A stretch of DNA of 64,000 nt, taken from NCBI GenBank assembly GCA_013298775.1, contig JAAFIV010000012.1, positions 1-64,000 of the forward strand. The letters are read 5' to 3'. Under the pieces are notes generated by a model. That model did no database searches and had not been told where the DNA came from. It was given only the letters and a program-made list of their open reading frames with translations. Every line of letters begins with the position of its first letter. Within the stretch, counting starts at the first letter, position 1. Positions 16,478-27,397 of the stretch are shown piece after piece. Made by a program: the position numbers and the translations under genes. The DNA is from Ignavibacteria bacterium. Lineage in GTDB: Bacteria; Bacteroidota; Ignavibacteria; Kapaibacteriales; UBA4661.

Positions 16478-17578
16478 TTACAACCAGAAACCAAGCGTAA
16501 GAACGCCTTCTAAGCGAGAATTCGTGGCACGTTTGCTCGCGTCGAGGAAGGGAGTGTATTTGCTGTCGAATTGCAATGAGCGCATTTCTGCACGGATGTA
16601 GCTACTGGGAATCGGACGAAATTCCACCGATGCACCAAAGCCGCCGCCAGCAATCTCTGAGGTGATAATAGCACCTGGATTATTGATAAATTCGTATCGC
16701 GCAGCAATGGAGAGCTTTGGGGTAATCATATATTTTACCGCGCCATAGCCAGCAAGATACGTTTTACCAGACTCCAAGCCCAAATCCACTTGCCCCCTGA
16801 TAGTGAGCGGCTCAAACGGCGTAAGCGTTACCACAGCATTGTTGTAGATGCGCGTAGCGGCGGGCGTTCCTGCGGCTTGCTCATTGCCCAAAAGACCGCT
16901 TATTGACGCGCTAATCACCGACGATGGTGTAAATCCAATAAACCAGCCAAATGATTTATCGGCATTATTATCTTCAAAAATGCCGTAGCCGTTCAACACA
17001 TGCAGCTGCGCTTGAAAGGTGCTGCTTTCATACGAAGCACGCACGCCTGCTTGGTAGAATGGCTCGTTGTTGGTCGCAAGCGCGTAAAGCGTGAACCAGT
17101 TATCACGCGGCAGCAAGCCTTCGCCGCCAATATGCGTATAAAATAATCCCGCATCAATCCAGATTTTATCCACCAAGCGGAAACCTGCGTTTGCTTGCTG
17201 AAGCGCACTAAAGCGCGTGAGACCGTCGTATGCAGAGCGGCGTAAATCGCCATAGTGCAAGGTCAAGAATGCACGATAATCGTCGGACGTAACCGAACCC
17301 GTTATCTGGGCGGTATTCAAACTAAACTGATTTTTCACATAGCCCAAATACGAGAACTGACGCGCTCCGCCGACCGCACCTGTGATTTCGGTTGCGTCGT
17401 TATCAAACGCAAAATAGGTATCCACATACGCGGAAAAACTAAAGGTTGGCGGTGCAATTTTTGGTGCTTCTTGCGCCAATGCTTGTTCTTGCGGCATTGC
17501 AACAGCAATTCCCATTGCCAGCAAAAATGTCCCCGCGAAAGCACGAATTCGAGAAAAGGTAGTATTCAATGATTTCAT
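16478..17578 (-). CDS. Outer membrane beta-barrel porin (OmpL-like / bbp2 type)
   Basis: 366 aa with a signal peptide (FAGTFLLAMGIAVAMPQEQALAQ). Alternating amphipathic strands follow throughout, starting FSFSAYVDTYFAFD and ending in the C-terminal aromatic strand LEGVLTLGFWL, the usual barrel closure. The motifs NQFSLNTAQITGSV and FYTHIGGEGLLPRDNW, with PFYQAGVRASYE, are characteristic of putative beta-barrel porin-2 proteins. It is expected in the outer membrane as a diffusion channel. The upstream 200 bases are very AT-rich and hold its promoter, though I cannot place it. It ends in a clear terminator. Confidence 0.82.
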   Translation of the reverse strand: MKSLNTTFSRIRAFAGTFLLAMGIAVAMPQEQALAQEAPKIAPPTFSFSAYVDTYFAFDNDATEITGAVGGARQFSYLGYVKNQFSLNTAQITGSVTSDDYRAFLTLHYGDLRRSAYDGLTRFSALQQANAGFRLVDKIWIDAGLFYTHIGGEGLLPRDNWFTLYALATNNEPFYQAGVRASYESSTFQAQLHVLNGYGIFEDNNADKSFGWFIGFTPSSVISASISGLLGNEQAAGTPAATRIYNNAVVTLTPFEPLTIRGQVDLGLESGKTYLAGYGAVKYMITPKLSIAARYEFINNPGAIITSEIAGGGFGASVEFRPIPSSYIRAEMRSLQFDSKYTPFLDASKRATNSRLEGVLTLGFWL

Positions 17579-17779
17579 ACATCACTCAGAAAAATGAAGG
17601 AAATGAAGAAGTAGCTCAATATTGAAAAACAACGTGTTATCATGCTTTTCAATAAACTACTGTTTTTTCGATTGCAATGTAAAATAATTTAAGCACAAAG
17701 TCAAGAAAGATAAATATTTTAAGTAAAACTTTTCTTATTCTTAAAAATATTTCCACATTACATTCCCATAATACTTTTC

Positions 17780-18358
17780 TTATCCGTGCATAGCAGGTTT
17801 ATTCGGCAAGGCGCGGACGATAGAGGCTTCCTCGCCGCATAATTCATGAAAGCGCATATCCACCTCATGTTCAGGAAAGTATTCTTTTGCTAAACGTACA
17901 AACGTGAGGTAATGACCTTCTTCCGAAGTCATAAGCGCGTGATAAATGCCCCGTAAATCTGCTGGAATAGCCTCGCACCCTGCAAGTAAGGTGAATCGTT
18001 CGCAAGAACGCGCTTCAATGAGCGCATCAACAAGGAGAGCGTCGAGAAATCGCTTGGGTTCATTCGGACGTATGAGCGCAGCAAGCTGCTTGGCATATGA
18101 ATTTCCTTTATCGCGCCCAAGAGAATGTCCACGCTGCGCGAGTTCGCCCACCATGAGCTTAAAATGAGCAGTTTCTTCTTCCAACACGGTAATCATTTCG
18201 CGGACAAGAGCGTCGTGTTCAGAGTATTGCGCGAGAAGGTAAAGAGCATTCATCGCCGCTTTTTTTTCACAATGAGCGTGGTCTTTCATTACCGCAATAA
18301 TATTTCCTGCGGCAACATCCAGCCAAGCGGTGTTTGTCGGAGTTTGAAGGCACAGCAT
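17780..18358 (-). CDS. miaE: tRNA 2-(methylthio)isopentenyladenosine-37 hydroxylase
   Basis: 192 aa, close to the usual size. MiaE is a non-heme diiron monooxygenase that hydroxylates the isopentenyl group of ms2i6A37 in tRNA. The ferritin-like ligand pattern is visible: His27/Glu31 in MKDHAHCEKKA, Glu62-x-x-His65 in EEETAHF, Glu115 in EARSCERF, and Glu146-x-x-His149 in TSEEGHYLTF. RSCERFTLLAG and LRGIYHALMTSEEGHY are family signatures. It stands alone between the porin and the giant secreted-protein gene. Ligand assignments come from the spacing, not from a structure. Confidence 0.88.
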   Translation of the reverse strand: MLCLQTPTNTAWLDVAAGNIIAVMKDHAHCEKKAAMNALYLLAQYSEHDALVREMITVLEEETAHFKLMVGELAQRGHSLGRDKGNSYAKQLAALIRPNEPKRFLDALLVDALIEARSCERFTLLAGCEAIPADLRGIYHALMTSEEGHYLTFVRLAKEYFPEHEVDMRFHELCGEEASIVRALPNKPAMHG

Positions 18359-18378
18359 ACGAGAAAATTCAGAGATAA

Positions 18379-18424
18379 AGAAAAAAAAAGAAAGCCGCCT
18401 CCTTTGCAGGAAGCGGCTTTTTAC
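18379..18424 (-). terminator. Rho-independent terminator of the giant secreted-protein gene
   Basis: On the minus strand, AAAAAGCCGCTTCC and GGAGGCGGCTTT form a GC-rich stem with a CTGCAAA-type loop, followed by TCTTTTTTTT. It lies just after the 8.6-kb gene. Confidence 0.88.
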
Positions 18425-18460
18425 CTAAAAAGCTATTATTCAACTGAACATGACGTTCAC

Positions 18461-21400
18461 TTAGAATTTGGTGACTTTTTGTGTGAATGTGCGTCCACCT
18501 TCGATAACTTGTACAAAGTATGTACCGTTAGCGAGACCTTCAAGATTAAACTCTTGACGGAATGCGGTGCCAGCAACAACGTTTTGGCTTGAAGCAAGAA
18601 CTTCTTGACCCAAAGCGTTGGTCATCACGATGCGGATTGCGCCTGATTGTTTTGCGGTTGCTTGAACAGCAATACGCTCAACAGCTGGGTTCGGCGATAC
18701 AGTCAAACCGATTTCAGAAGCGTTTGCAACGCTTGTGACGCTGCTGCGTACATAGACGATGAAATCATCTACTGCGAAGCGAGCTTCATCCGGAGTAACT
18801 GTTGTACCGTCGAATGCACGTACTGTAATACGTACACCAGCAGCACGGTTTGTATCTGCGTTTGGTTGTACTGCGTAGAACAACGAAGGACGACCTTGGA
18901 AGCGTGGGTCAGAGTTTACGATGGTTGCTGTAACCTGTGTTGCATCCTCAGAGGTTGCTGAGTATGTCATCGGGTCATAGTTATCATCATAGAACACAAA
19001 ACCTGGGATTCCATCTTCACGCCATTTCGGCGATTCGAGTTCGATGCGGTCTTCTGTTGCAACGTTTGTGCGAGGACGCGGCAAGATTTTGTCTTGGATT
19101 GCGTTGATAAGCACCGGAGGAGCCGGAGCTGGGTCAAGCAACATAACAAATGCCGAATCTCTGCCATCAGCCAAATCGTAAATAGTAGCGTTTTGAGCAT
19201 CTGGGCGGCGAAGTGCGATAATCGCAGCACGCAAACCTTGATAACCCGGTGTACGCGGCCATGCTTGGTCGCTCCAACGAGCGGTAAAGTTTACGCGTTG
19301 TGCTGCGGTACCAGCATCCAAGAAGAATGTACCTGGAACTTGGGTAACGCTTACTGTTTGTTGCGGACGAGCACCAGCCGGAATGATTGGCGACAAGTCA
19401 CCTTGCAAACCGTTGATGAGTACCGGTGTAGCTGCTGGAAGTGCTGGTGTAAATACTGGCACTGGAGTAGCGTTAATCGGTGCTGGCAATGACAATGCTG
19501 GAGCCGGACCTTCGTTGTTCAGAGCAACTGCACGTGCGCCAGGGATACCGGCGGTGCTTGTCGGAGCATTACGTTGGTCAGGGTTAACATTGACATAGGT
19601 AAGTGTATAACCAACCGCGATGTCGTTCGATACTGCTGTGTTCGGGCGTTCGATGCGAACTGAACCGGTTTGGAAACCGTTGTCAGCAGCAGCCATTGTG
19701 TGGCGACGCTCGCGCAAGAGCAACGAGTTTGTCGAGATGCGTTGTGCGCCATTTGCTGGAGCACCGTCTTCACCTGCGTTCGGGATAACAAGGCTAACGC
19801 GTGGTACAGGCAAGAATGTTGTGGTCGCTGTTGTTACCGGCGGAATAGGCTGGAACAACGGACGAGCAACGCCTGTGCTACGAGGAGCTTTGATACCTGG
19901 CAAGTTCGTATCTTCAAAGGTAAGGACAACGTCGTTACCCATCGGATCGATGCTTTGCGGACCGGTCGGATTGAATTGGTTGAAGGTGTACAAGCCATTC
20001 ACAGCAGAACGAGATGTCGTACCAGTAGCTGCATATGGAGCATTGTTAAGCTTCACATACGGATCGTTCGACGGAGTAAATTGGAAATACCCCAATGTCG
20101 GGAACTGAGCCGCTGCAAGCGCACCTTGTGAACGTGGCAAGCCTTGTGCGTTGGTGTAGAAGGTAATGTTTGCAACGTTACCTGTTACAGTGTTCTGACC
20201 GTTATCAACACGGTTGCCGAATTCGTCCACTGCTTGTACGTAGAACCATGTACGCGGATCGCCTTCGTTTGAGCGACCAATGTACATACGCGACGGCATA
20301 CGATTCGGGACATTCATGTTATAGATATCAGGAATGAGTACCGGAGCGATACCAACTGCTGCACCCGGACGGATACAAACAAGTGCTGAGGTAGAGCGTG
20401 GTGAAGAACCACCAACTGCGATACCAGCAACACCAGGTGTGTTACCCGGAACATATGGGTCACCATTCAACACACCAACCGTCAAAGTAACGTTAGCAGC
20501 CGTAGCACCCCATACTTGGAAGTTCGGGAAGGTAGCAACGTTATTGAAGATTTGTGGGTTGTTTGTTGGCGGATAACCAGCACCTGTCGGCAATACAGCC
20601 GGAGATACGCGAGAAGCATTGTTATTTGCTGCTTGGTTAATCAAACCAGTAGAGCTGAACGGCGGCAAGCTGGTCGGAACACCGATGCTTGTAGCCAAGT
20701 CAGCAACTGTACGAGCGATACCAGGAACAGCATTTGACGGTGTGCCATTTACTTCACGACCGAATTTACCAAGACCCCATGTAACAACAGAGGTAGCAAC
20801 GTTGCCAACAACCGGAGTACGGACGTTATCAATCGTTGGGCCACCCAATTGAATGGTAGCTTGTGTTGGGAAGGAAGCATAGTTATCGAAGCGGTCGCGA
20901 ACAAGAACCGCAATGTTTGCATAACCTGGGTCAGAGAATGGGAAGACAACGGGCTGACCAACGACAATGTCGGTCAAGGAACCGTCGAATCCACCAGTTG
21001 CACTACAAACACCCAAAGCACCAAGCGTAATCGCGCCTACACGGCCCGGAGTAGCGTATTGGATATTTTGAGCATTTTGTGTAGCAAAGGTTACACCATA
21101 TGGGAAACCACCTTGAAGTGATACTTGTACAGCCGGACCACCATTACAGAAAGTGATACCACCTTCGGTATTTGGAATCGGGTTAGCACGTGTACCACCG
21201 CGAGCAGCAACGATAGCGTTGTCGAGTGAGCCATATGGACCACCAACAAAGTCATTGCGAAGCGAAAGGGTTACTGTTGTAGAGGCAATACCTTCAAGAC
21301 GAACACCCGCCCACTCAAAGCGACCACCAACTGGTGCGCCAGAAGCAGCGTTTGTTGTCAAACCAGAGTTACCAGCTACTACGCCATATGCGTTACCAGC

Positions 21401-24400
21401 TGCTGCTTCACCAGTGATACCTTCTGAAGCTGCACTAGCACCAACAGCGATAGACGGAACAGGTTGTGTTGGGTCCAAGTTACCAATAACAAGTGAAGCA
21501 CCTGTTGAGAAGTTTGTTGTTGCAACATTACCAAATTCGTCAAGGAGTTCACCAATGATTGTAGCAACCGTCGGAACACCAGCTTTGAACGGACCAACGA
21601 TAGGACCGTAGTTGTTAGCTGTTGCTGGAGCGATACCACCACCAAATTGGGTAGAACCGAAGTTGTTCGGGAAGCGAGGAATATCGCCACCCAAGCCGGT
21701 GCTAAATCCACTGCCTGCGCCGATAGGATCGCCATAGCTACCACCGAAACGCTGACCACGAATTACCAAACATACAGGAGCCGGAATACCGATTGCCCAG
21801 ATGTTGAAACCGCGATTTGGCTCAGGGTTGGTACGGTCTGGAGACAAGCCAGACGCAACAGCACCTTCTGCGAAGTTACCTGTGTTAAGAACCACGTTAC
21901 CGTTTACTGTTTGAGTAGCACCGATAAGGGTCAATTGCTTAACGAAGTTATATGAGTTCGGACCAACCAACAACTGAGCAGCAAGAGCTTGGAACGGTCC
22001 AAGGAATGCTGAGTTCGGGTTTTGGTATTGCAAGCCACCTTGAGCACGGAAGATGTTCAAAGAAGCCGGAGCCAAACCAGCAACCGTACCGTTCTCATTC
22101 AAGAGGTCGGTGTCGATGTATTGCAAGCGGAGTTCTGAACGACCCATTGGGATGTTCAATGTACCGGTTGTTTCGATTTGCCAGTAGCGATCAGCTGTAC
22201 GAACGTTCGGACGGGTTGTGAGTGCACCATGCAAACCAACACCGCGTGTTTGCCAACGGCGAACGCGGAATTGTGCAGGATTACCTGTTTGGTAAATGTG
22301 CGCACCCAAGCCTGCCGGCTCTTCGTTTACTTGGTCGATACCAAGACCTTGGTTCATTGCAGCAACGTTGCGGTGTGATGTAAGACCGATATACGCACGT
22401 ACTGAACGGTTATTGTTGATAACCGAAGAAGGACGAGAAGGATATACTGGTGTTTGATCACCTACACGGCCACCACCATTGTTACCACCGTTTACAAAGC
22501 CGTTCGTGCCGTTGAAAAGGCGCGGAGAGCTTACTTGTACTGGTGTCCAAAGCGGGTTACCGAAAGCAGAATCAGGCAATGCGCCTGCTGTTGCTGACGG
22601 AGAGCCAACATACGGTGTACGCTCGAATGTTTCTACAAGTGTAGAACGGTTACCACCCAATTCGATGTTACGACCGTTCAAGTCGATGTCACCACGAGCA
22701 GTAGCAATTGTACCGTAGATTTGCAAACCAGCAGACTCAGGATTGGTAGCTGTTACGCCACTTGCATCTGGTGTGCCTGGTGTTGTACCGTTTGCTGTGT
22801 TACCAACAAGCGTAAGAACGTTTGTTGTAGCACGCAACCATGTCAAGTGCTGCAAACCACCCGTTACGCGTGGCAAGTCCACGTTCCATGCGTTGTTTGC
22901 ACGAACGATACCTGCATTGTACGCAGAGCTGAACACGGTAGAAGCCGGAGCATTTGCTGTGTTCGACGGATATACTTGGTTATTACCAGAGAATGGAACG
23001 GTAGCTGTACCAACGCGTGCGCTAAAGCCATCTACATAGCTTACGGTTACGAGGTTTTGGTCAGCATCGTTTGTCATTTCAGGACCTGCATTGTAGCGGT
23101 TTGTGCTACCAGCTTGCGGGTTAGCCGCAACGGTGAACGGAGAAATTGCTACGAATGCTGGAGCGATAGATTGGATACCAATAACACCCAAGTTTTGAGA
23201 CAATTCTGTGTTACCAGAGTTTACGTTGTCTGTTGCACCGTATGCTACTGGATACGCGCTCGAACCAGCAAGGTAGTTACCGCTGCCAGCACGTGCTGTT
23301 GCAAGAGCTGCGCCGCTGATTGTACCACCGGTACCGCCAGTGAAGAGAATGTTTGCCAAATCACCACCAACAAGGATACCAGCCAAGTTTGCCGGACCTG
23401 CAGGACCACGCACAACAGCAGGAGCTGTGATGCCAGGGTTTGCAGCTGCGTTACGCAAGCCTACTGGAGACCAGTTGGTGAAACCAGGATATGCATCTGC
23501 GCCAGAAGCCTCAGACAAAAGAACTTGTGCATTTGCATTGTTCACGCCTACTGGTGTGCTAAAGCCTTGAACAGCTGTACCGTAGGTTACATTAGCTTGG
23601 TCAAGTGAAGCAATAGCGGTAGAAGACAATACGAATGTATAGTTGAAGGTAGCAGTGGTACCTGTTGCAGGCTCACTGATACTAGCTGGGATATTTGTGC
23701 TTGGAATGCGAAGCGTACCACGACGAAGCTCAACCAAACCGAAGTTGTTGAAGTCGCCACGACGACCGAAGTCGTTTACTGCTGTCGTCGGGTAGCTGGT
23801 ATTAACAGCACCGGTGAACGACGGACCAGTTACGCGGAATTGTGGGAAACCTGCACGGACACGACCGTCGAATGTACCAGTCAAGGTGTTCGTTGGGCGA
23901 AGACCAGAGCCTGCGGTGTACATGTCGTTTGCAAGCAAGGTGCGTGGGTTTGCAACGTCTGGGCGGGTGTCAATATATGCAGAACCACCAACACCAGGCG
24001 TAATACCCATGCCTACTTGGCTTTGGTTATAGATAGCCGAACCTTGGTACAAACCTGTACGTGGGTCGATAGCATTACGCTGAAGGTTACCGTTGGTTGA
24101 GTTTACATACTCAGGACCGAGAATGATTGTACCGCCTGTTGCGCCATACAATGTTGCTGTTTTGTTACGGAAGTCCAAATCGCCAGTGATAGACGGATAT
24201 TGAACACCAATATCTGTCGCAAGACGATAGTCTGCTGTGCGGATTGGAAGAACTTGAATGGTGTTTGAAGCACCGTTCATAACAAGGTTGTGCGGACCAA
24301 CTGCACCAGCAGGGAACTCTACTTGAGACATGATGTCGCTAGCTTCGGTATCATATTCAAGTGTGGTTGTTGCTGTTGTATTGATGGTGTAGTCATACAA

Positions 24401-27082
24401 GCTGTTGGTGATAACAGGGAAACCAGGGGTAAAGTTACCAGCATTGATACCTGTACCTGCTGCATTCAAACCTGTTGTTACTGGAGCTTGGAGTGTACCG
24501 TTTGCACCACCTGTACCGTTTACACGGTCAAGGGTTTGGCGGATAACACCGTCGAATTGGCTACCAACTGTTTGTGTTACGTATGAACCTGTGTACCATA
24601 CAGCACGTGCGCCATAACCATATTGTGCTTGTGCGCCACCAACTTGGAAGTATGACGGCTCTGCTGGCAAACCGTGCACTACTGCTGGTTTGTTCCATGG
24701 AGACATGTCCAACTGCTCACGGTTGATAGATGCAGAAAGTACCATTGCCATTGGGTACGAATCACCCTCTGGGTACATACGATACATGTCAGCTGTCCAC
24801 AATGTGGTGAATGCACCACCTGTGGTGAAGAACGGACGGGTAGAAGCAGTTGTATAACCTACAAATGCTACTGGGTCAGTATTACCACCATACACAGACC
24901 ACATCGGTTGTGCAATGGTTGTCGAGTTTACGTCATCAAAGGTAGAACCGATAGTTTCAGCACCAGTTGCTGGGTTGAGGCTACCGCGAAGTGTTGTACC
25001 AATGTTGTTTTCTTGACGCAAACCTGTCAAACCTGTACCGCGAAGGTATGCAAGAGCTGGGAAATAACCAGCTTTTGACCAGTTTTGTGTACGGGTTGCA
25101 CCGTCAGACAATTCACCACCAAATGCTTGTTGCATATAGTATGGTACGCCTGTTGCAATGTTTGCACCGTTCAGTACGTTAACACCTGATGGATAGGTTG
25201 CAGTACGAACACCTGTACGTGCCAAACCTTGGAAGATAAGACCACGAGAGATGGTAACGGTTGTTACAGGCAAGAATTTCGTGCCTGAACCACGGAATAC
25301 CAAGTGTGCATACGCAGCTGTGGTAGAAGGCTGCCAAAGAGCTGCCGTACCAATACCAAGACCTGCTGGTGTTGTACCGTACTGACCGAGTGTACCCGGA
25401 GACGGGTCACCAGGTTGAATAGCAGCAGCAACAGTAGCATTACCAGAATGATAGTTATTATTGAATGGGTCATACAAACCATTCTCACCACCATGAACCT
25501 GTACACCACCCGCAGCTGCGGCAAGTGTAGTAGTGTTCAGGACTGGACCGTTCGGGTTAAACGACAAGAACGGAGAGTTTTCTACCAAGTTCTGATCAGC
25601 GGTACGAGAGTAGATAACTGTACCGTTGAAGCGAACGTCAGCAGCAGACAATGTACCTACAACGCCTGCAAAATCCAACGCGCCACCTTCTTCAACAACG
25701 AAGTAACGCATACGAGAGGTTACTGCATATTCTTGACCTACTGGGGTCATCGGAATAGCGCGACCTGAAGCTGCGGCGATAGCTAAATCTGTAAAGCCCC
25801 AAGCCGCAGGTTGTGTAGAACCAAAACGGTTAGCAAAGCTTACAAGCGGTACAGCGGTACGACCGATGTTACCATTACCAGACATACGAAGAATAGCATT
25901 ATTCATAATCTGGATAGAACCAGAAGTAACTGCACCCTCGTTAGCCAAGAGAGCTTCACCGCGGAAGTTTACTGTACCACGACGAATTTGAATAATACCA
26001 GCTGTAAACGAACCTTCGAGTGTACCCACAGCGGTGGACGGGTCATCGCCCGGACCGGTGAAGAGGTCAGTCGTAAAGTTACGATCAACTACACGACCAA
26101 GGTCGAAAATAGCTGTCCAGAACGAGTTACGTCCCATCAAGCCACGGAAGTTATTGATACGGTCAGCATTAACAGCTGCGCCAACACCTGGGAAAGTAAT
26201 ACCAGCACCAGAGAGATCGGCACCAGCACCATTACCATTAAACGCGGTGTTGTCGAAGTAACCTGTTTGCGTAGCAAGAGTGGTTGACCATTCTTGCGCT
26301 TGCGTAATTGTACGTGTGCGACCACGGAATACGATTGTAGAACCGGTACCGATTGTCGCAGCCGTAACTTGAATATTCGCATCACGGTCGGTCAAATCAC
26401 TAGCAGCACCCGCATAGTAGCGGAGCTTACCATAGACACGCAACTCCATGTTACGTGGTTGCGGAACGTTACCACCAGCTGGCTCCAAGTCGATTGCGCG
26501 AACAGGAGCAATATTCAACGCACCACTATTGATAAGGGTGCTGTTGTTTGCCAAGTAAATATCCTGGTCGCCAATGATATTGAGACCAGAACCTTGGAAA
26601 ATACTTGGACGCTGCGAAATGCGACCACCAAAGCGGTCACCATCGTACTTATCAACACCAGCAACGATACGACCAGGCACAGAGCCCCACGTTGTCGTTA
26701 CCGACGCAGCAGTGTTGATGTGCAAGTCATTGATTTCCAAGAACGCCCACGCCTGCGAACCATTGTAAGAAATGGTGTTCGCAACGTTAGCGCGTGTAGC
26801 AATGATGGTGTGGTTTGTTTCGATGAAAGCGTTGGTTGCCGCATTCGGAATACCAACAGAAACATCAGAATTCACCCAAGTACCAGAACGATAGACCTGC
26901 CACGTGGTCAAGTCTACCCAACGGCCGGAACCCCGCGTACGGAAGTCACGGCTCTCGCCCCCAACCTCAGACTGCGCATTACCTTGCGCGAATGTAAGGC
27001 TCGGTGCCGCCACCAAAAGCGCAGCCAAAACAACAAGCAAAGCGCTTGCAGACTGACGCAATTTTGCGATAGCAAAACTCAT
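18461..27082 (-). CDS. Giant T9SS-secreted surface protein (2873 aa)
   Basis: A signal peptide (SALLVVLAALLVAAPSLTFA) leads into a G8/beta-helix-like opening (RGSGRWVDLTTWQVYRSGTW). About 1,800 residues of Gly/Asn/Thr/Ala-rich, beta-solenoid-looking sequence follow. Three Ig-like modules then carry an invasin/filamin-type D-x-F-x-N motif: LLDEFGNVATT near 1850, VRDRFDNYASF near 2060 and AVDEFGNRVDN near 2290. The last 85 residues are a type A T9SS sorting domain (LTVSPNPAVERIAV ... LANGTYFVQVIEGGRTFTQKV). It should be exported by Sec, pass the outer membrane through T9SS and be anchored or released at the surface. Cys is almost absent (about four residues). There is no enzyme motif; adhesion, matrix or S-layer-like roles are inferred. 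The gene is single, has its own terminator and a structured upstream region. Confidence 0.9.
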   Translation of the reverse strand: MSFAIAKLRQSASALLVVLAALLVAAPSLTFAQGNAQSEVGGESRDFRTRGSGRWVDLTTWQVYRSGTWVNSDVSVGIPNAATNAFIETNHTIIATRANVANTISYNGSQAWAFLEINDLHINTAASVTTTWGSVPGRIVAGVDKYDGDRFGGRISQRPSIFQGSGLNIIGDQDIYLANNSTLINSGALNIAPVRAIDLEPAGGNVPQPRNMELRVYGKLRYYAGAASDLTDRDANIQVTAATIGTGSTIVFRGRTRTITQAQEWSTTLATQTGYFDNTAFNGNGAGADLSGAGITFPGVGAAVNADRINNFRGLMGRNSFWTAIFDLGRVVDRNFTTDLFTGPGDDPSTAVGTLEGSFTAGIIQIRRGTVNFRGEALLANEGAVTSGSIQIMNNAILRMSGNGNIGRTAVPLVSFANRFGSTQPAAWGFTDLAIAAASGRAIPMTPVGQEYAVTSRMRYFVVEEGGALDFAGVVGTLSAADVRFNGTVIYSRTADQNLVENSPFLSFNPNGPVLNTTTLAAAAGGVQVHGGENGLYDPFNNNYHSGNATVAAAIQPGDPSPGTLGQYGTTPAGLGIGTAALWQPSTTAAYAHLVFRGSGTKFLPVTTVTISRGLIFQGLARTGVRTATYPSGVNVLNGANIATGVPYYMQQAFGGELSDGATRTQNWSKAGYFPALAYLRGTGLTGLRQENNIGTTLRGSLNPATGAETIGSTFDDVNSTTIAQPMWSVYGGNTDPVAFVGYTTASTRPFFTTGGAFTTLWTADMYRMYPEGDSYPMAMVLSASINREQLDMSPWNKPAVVHGLPAEPSYFQVGGAQAQYGYGARAVWYTGSYVTQTVGSQFDGVIRQTLDRVNGTGGANGTLQAPVTTGLNAAGTGINAGNFTPGFPVITNSLYDYTINTTATTTLEYDTEASDIMSQVEFPAGAVGPHNLVMNGASNTIQVLPIRTADYRLATDIGVQYPSITGDLDFRNKTATLYGATGGTIILGPEYVNSTNGNLQRNAIDPRTGLYQGSAIYNQSQVGMGITPGVGGSAYIDTRPDVANPRTLLANDMYTAGSGLRPTNTLTGTFDGRVRAGFPQFRVTGPSFTGAVNTSYPTTAVNDFGRRGDFNNFGLVELRRGTLRIPSTNIPASISEPATGTTATFNYTFVLSSTAIASLDQANVTYGTAVQGFSTPVGVNNANAQVLLSEASGADAYPGFTNWSPVGLRNAAANPGITAPAVVRGPAGPANLAGILVGGDLANILFTGGTGGTISGAALATARAGSGNYLAGSSAYPVAYGATDNVNSGNTELSQNLGVIGIQSIAPAFVAISPFTVAANPQAGSTNRYNAGPEMTNDADQNLVTVSYVDGFSARVGTATVPFSGNNQVYPSNTANAPASTVFSSAYNAGIVRANNAWNVDLPRVTGGLQHLTWLRATTNVLTLVGNTANGTTPGTPDASGVTATNPESAGLQIYGTIATARGDIDLNGRNIELGGNRSTLVETFERTPYVGSPSATAGALPDSAFGNPLWTPVQVSSPRLFNGTNGFVNGGNNGGGRVGDQTPVYPSRPSSVINNNRSVRAYIGLTSHRNVAAMNQGLGIDQVNEEPAGLGAHIYQTGNPAQFRVRRWQTRGVGLHGALTTRPNVRTADRYWQIETTGTLNIPMGRSELRLQYIDTDLLNENGTVAGLAPASLNIFRAQGGLQYQNPNSAFLGPFQALAAQLLVGPNSYNFVKQLTLIGATQTVNGNVVLNTGNFAEGAVASGLSPDRTNPEPNRGFNIWAIGIPAPVCLVIRGQRFGGSYGDPIGAGSGFSTGLGGDIPRFPNNFGSTQFGGGIAPATANNYGPIVGPFKAGVPTVATIIGELLDEFGNVATTNFSTGASLVIGNLDPTQPVPSIAVGASAASEGITGEAAAGNAYGVVAGNSGLTTNAASGAPVGGRFEWAGVRLEGIASTTVTLSLRNDFVGGPYGSLDNAIVAARGGTRANPIPNTEGGITFCNGGPAVQVSLQGGFPYGVTFATQNAQNIQYATPGRVGAITLGALGVCSATGGFDGSLTDIVVGQPVVFPFSDPGYANIAVLVRDRFDNYASFPTQATIQLGGPTIDNVRTPVVGNVATSVVTWGLGKFGREVNGTPSNAVPGIARTVADLATSIGVPTSLPPFSSTGLINQAANNNASRVSPAVLPTGAGYPPTNNPQIFNNVATFPNFQVWGATAANVTLTVGVLNGDPYVPGNTPGVAGIAVGGSSPRSTSALVCIRPGAAVGIAPVLIPDIYNMNVPNRMPSRMYIGRSNEGDPRTWFYVQAVDEFGNRVDNGQNTVTGNVANITFYTNAQGLPRSQGALAAAQFPTLGYFQFTPSNDPYVKLNNAPYAATGTTSRSAVNGLYTFNQFNPTGPQSIDPMGNDVVLTFEDTNLPGIKAPRSTGVARPLFQPIPPVTTATTTFLPVPRVSLVIPNAGEDGAPANGAQRISTNSLLLRERRHTMAAADNGFQTGSVRIERPNTAVSNDIAVGYTLTYVNVNPDQRNAPTSTAGIPGARAVALNNEGPAPALSLPAPINATPVPVFTPALPAATPVLINGLQGDLSPIIPAGARPQQTVSVTQVPGTFFLDAGTAAQRVNFTARWSDQAWPRTPGYQGLRAAIIALRRPDAQNATIYDLADGRDSAFVMLLDPAPAPPVLINAIQDKILPRPRTNVATEDRIELESPKWREDGIPGFVFYDDNYDPMTYSATSEDATQVTATIVNSDPRFQGRPSLFYAVQPNADTNRAAGVRITVRAFDGTTVTPDEARFAVDDFIVYVRSSVTSVANASEIGLTVSPNPAVERIAVQATAKQSGAIRIVMTNALGQEVLASSQNVVAGTAFRQEFNLEGLANGTYFVQVIEGGRTFTQKVTKF

Positions 27083-27397
27083 GAAGAAAACTCCATAAAG
27101 TTGAACAAAAAAGTAATTATTTGAGGTGATGTTTTGGAAGGAACGGTGTTGGGGCTAGTACCGACCGAAAGCGGACACCGCAACCGCTTTGCAGTGTGTT
27201 TTGTGTGATTATATAGGTCATACAACGAACACACGTCGGGTACTCTTCAGGTTGTTGATAGCGTACTCATGTATATCCCTACACACGAATTCCACTACGC
27301 AACGAGGCGCATTTATTTATCCATAGAACACTTGCCCAAATGACGTGCCAATATTGTTTTTGCATGACTTTCCGTCATTCTTACCTCATTTTCCCCA

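Noticed and set aside
22721-23608. Long plus-strand frame (295 aa) opposite the giant gene
   Set aside because: It is rich in Cys, Arg and Tyr and lies wholly antisense to a continuous 2873-codon gene with a signal peptide and sorting domain; it is a shadow of biased codon use. The same holds for the 276-aa frame at 26294-27124.
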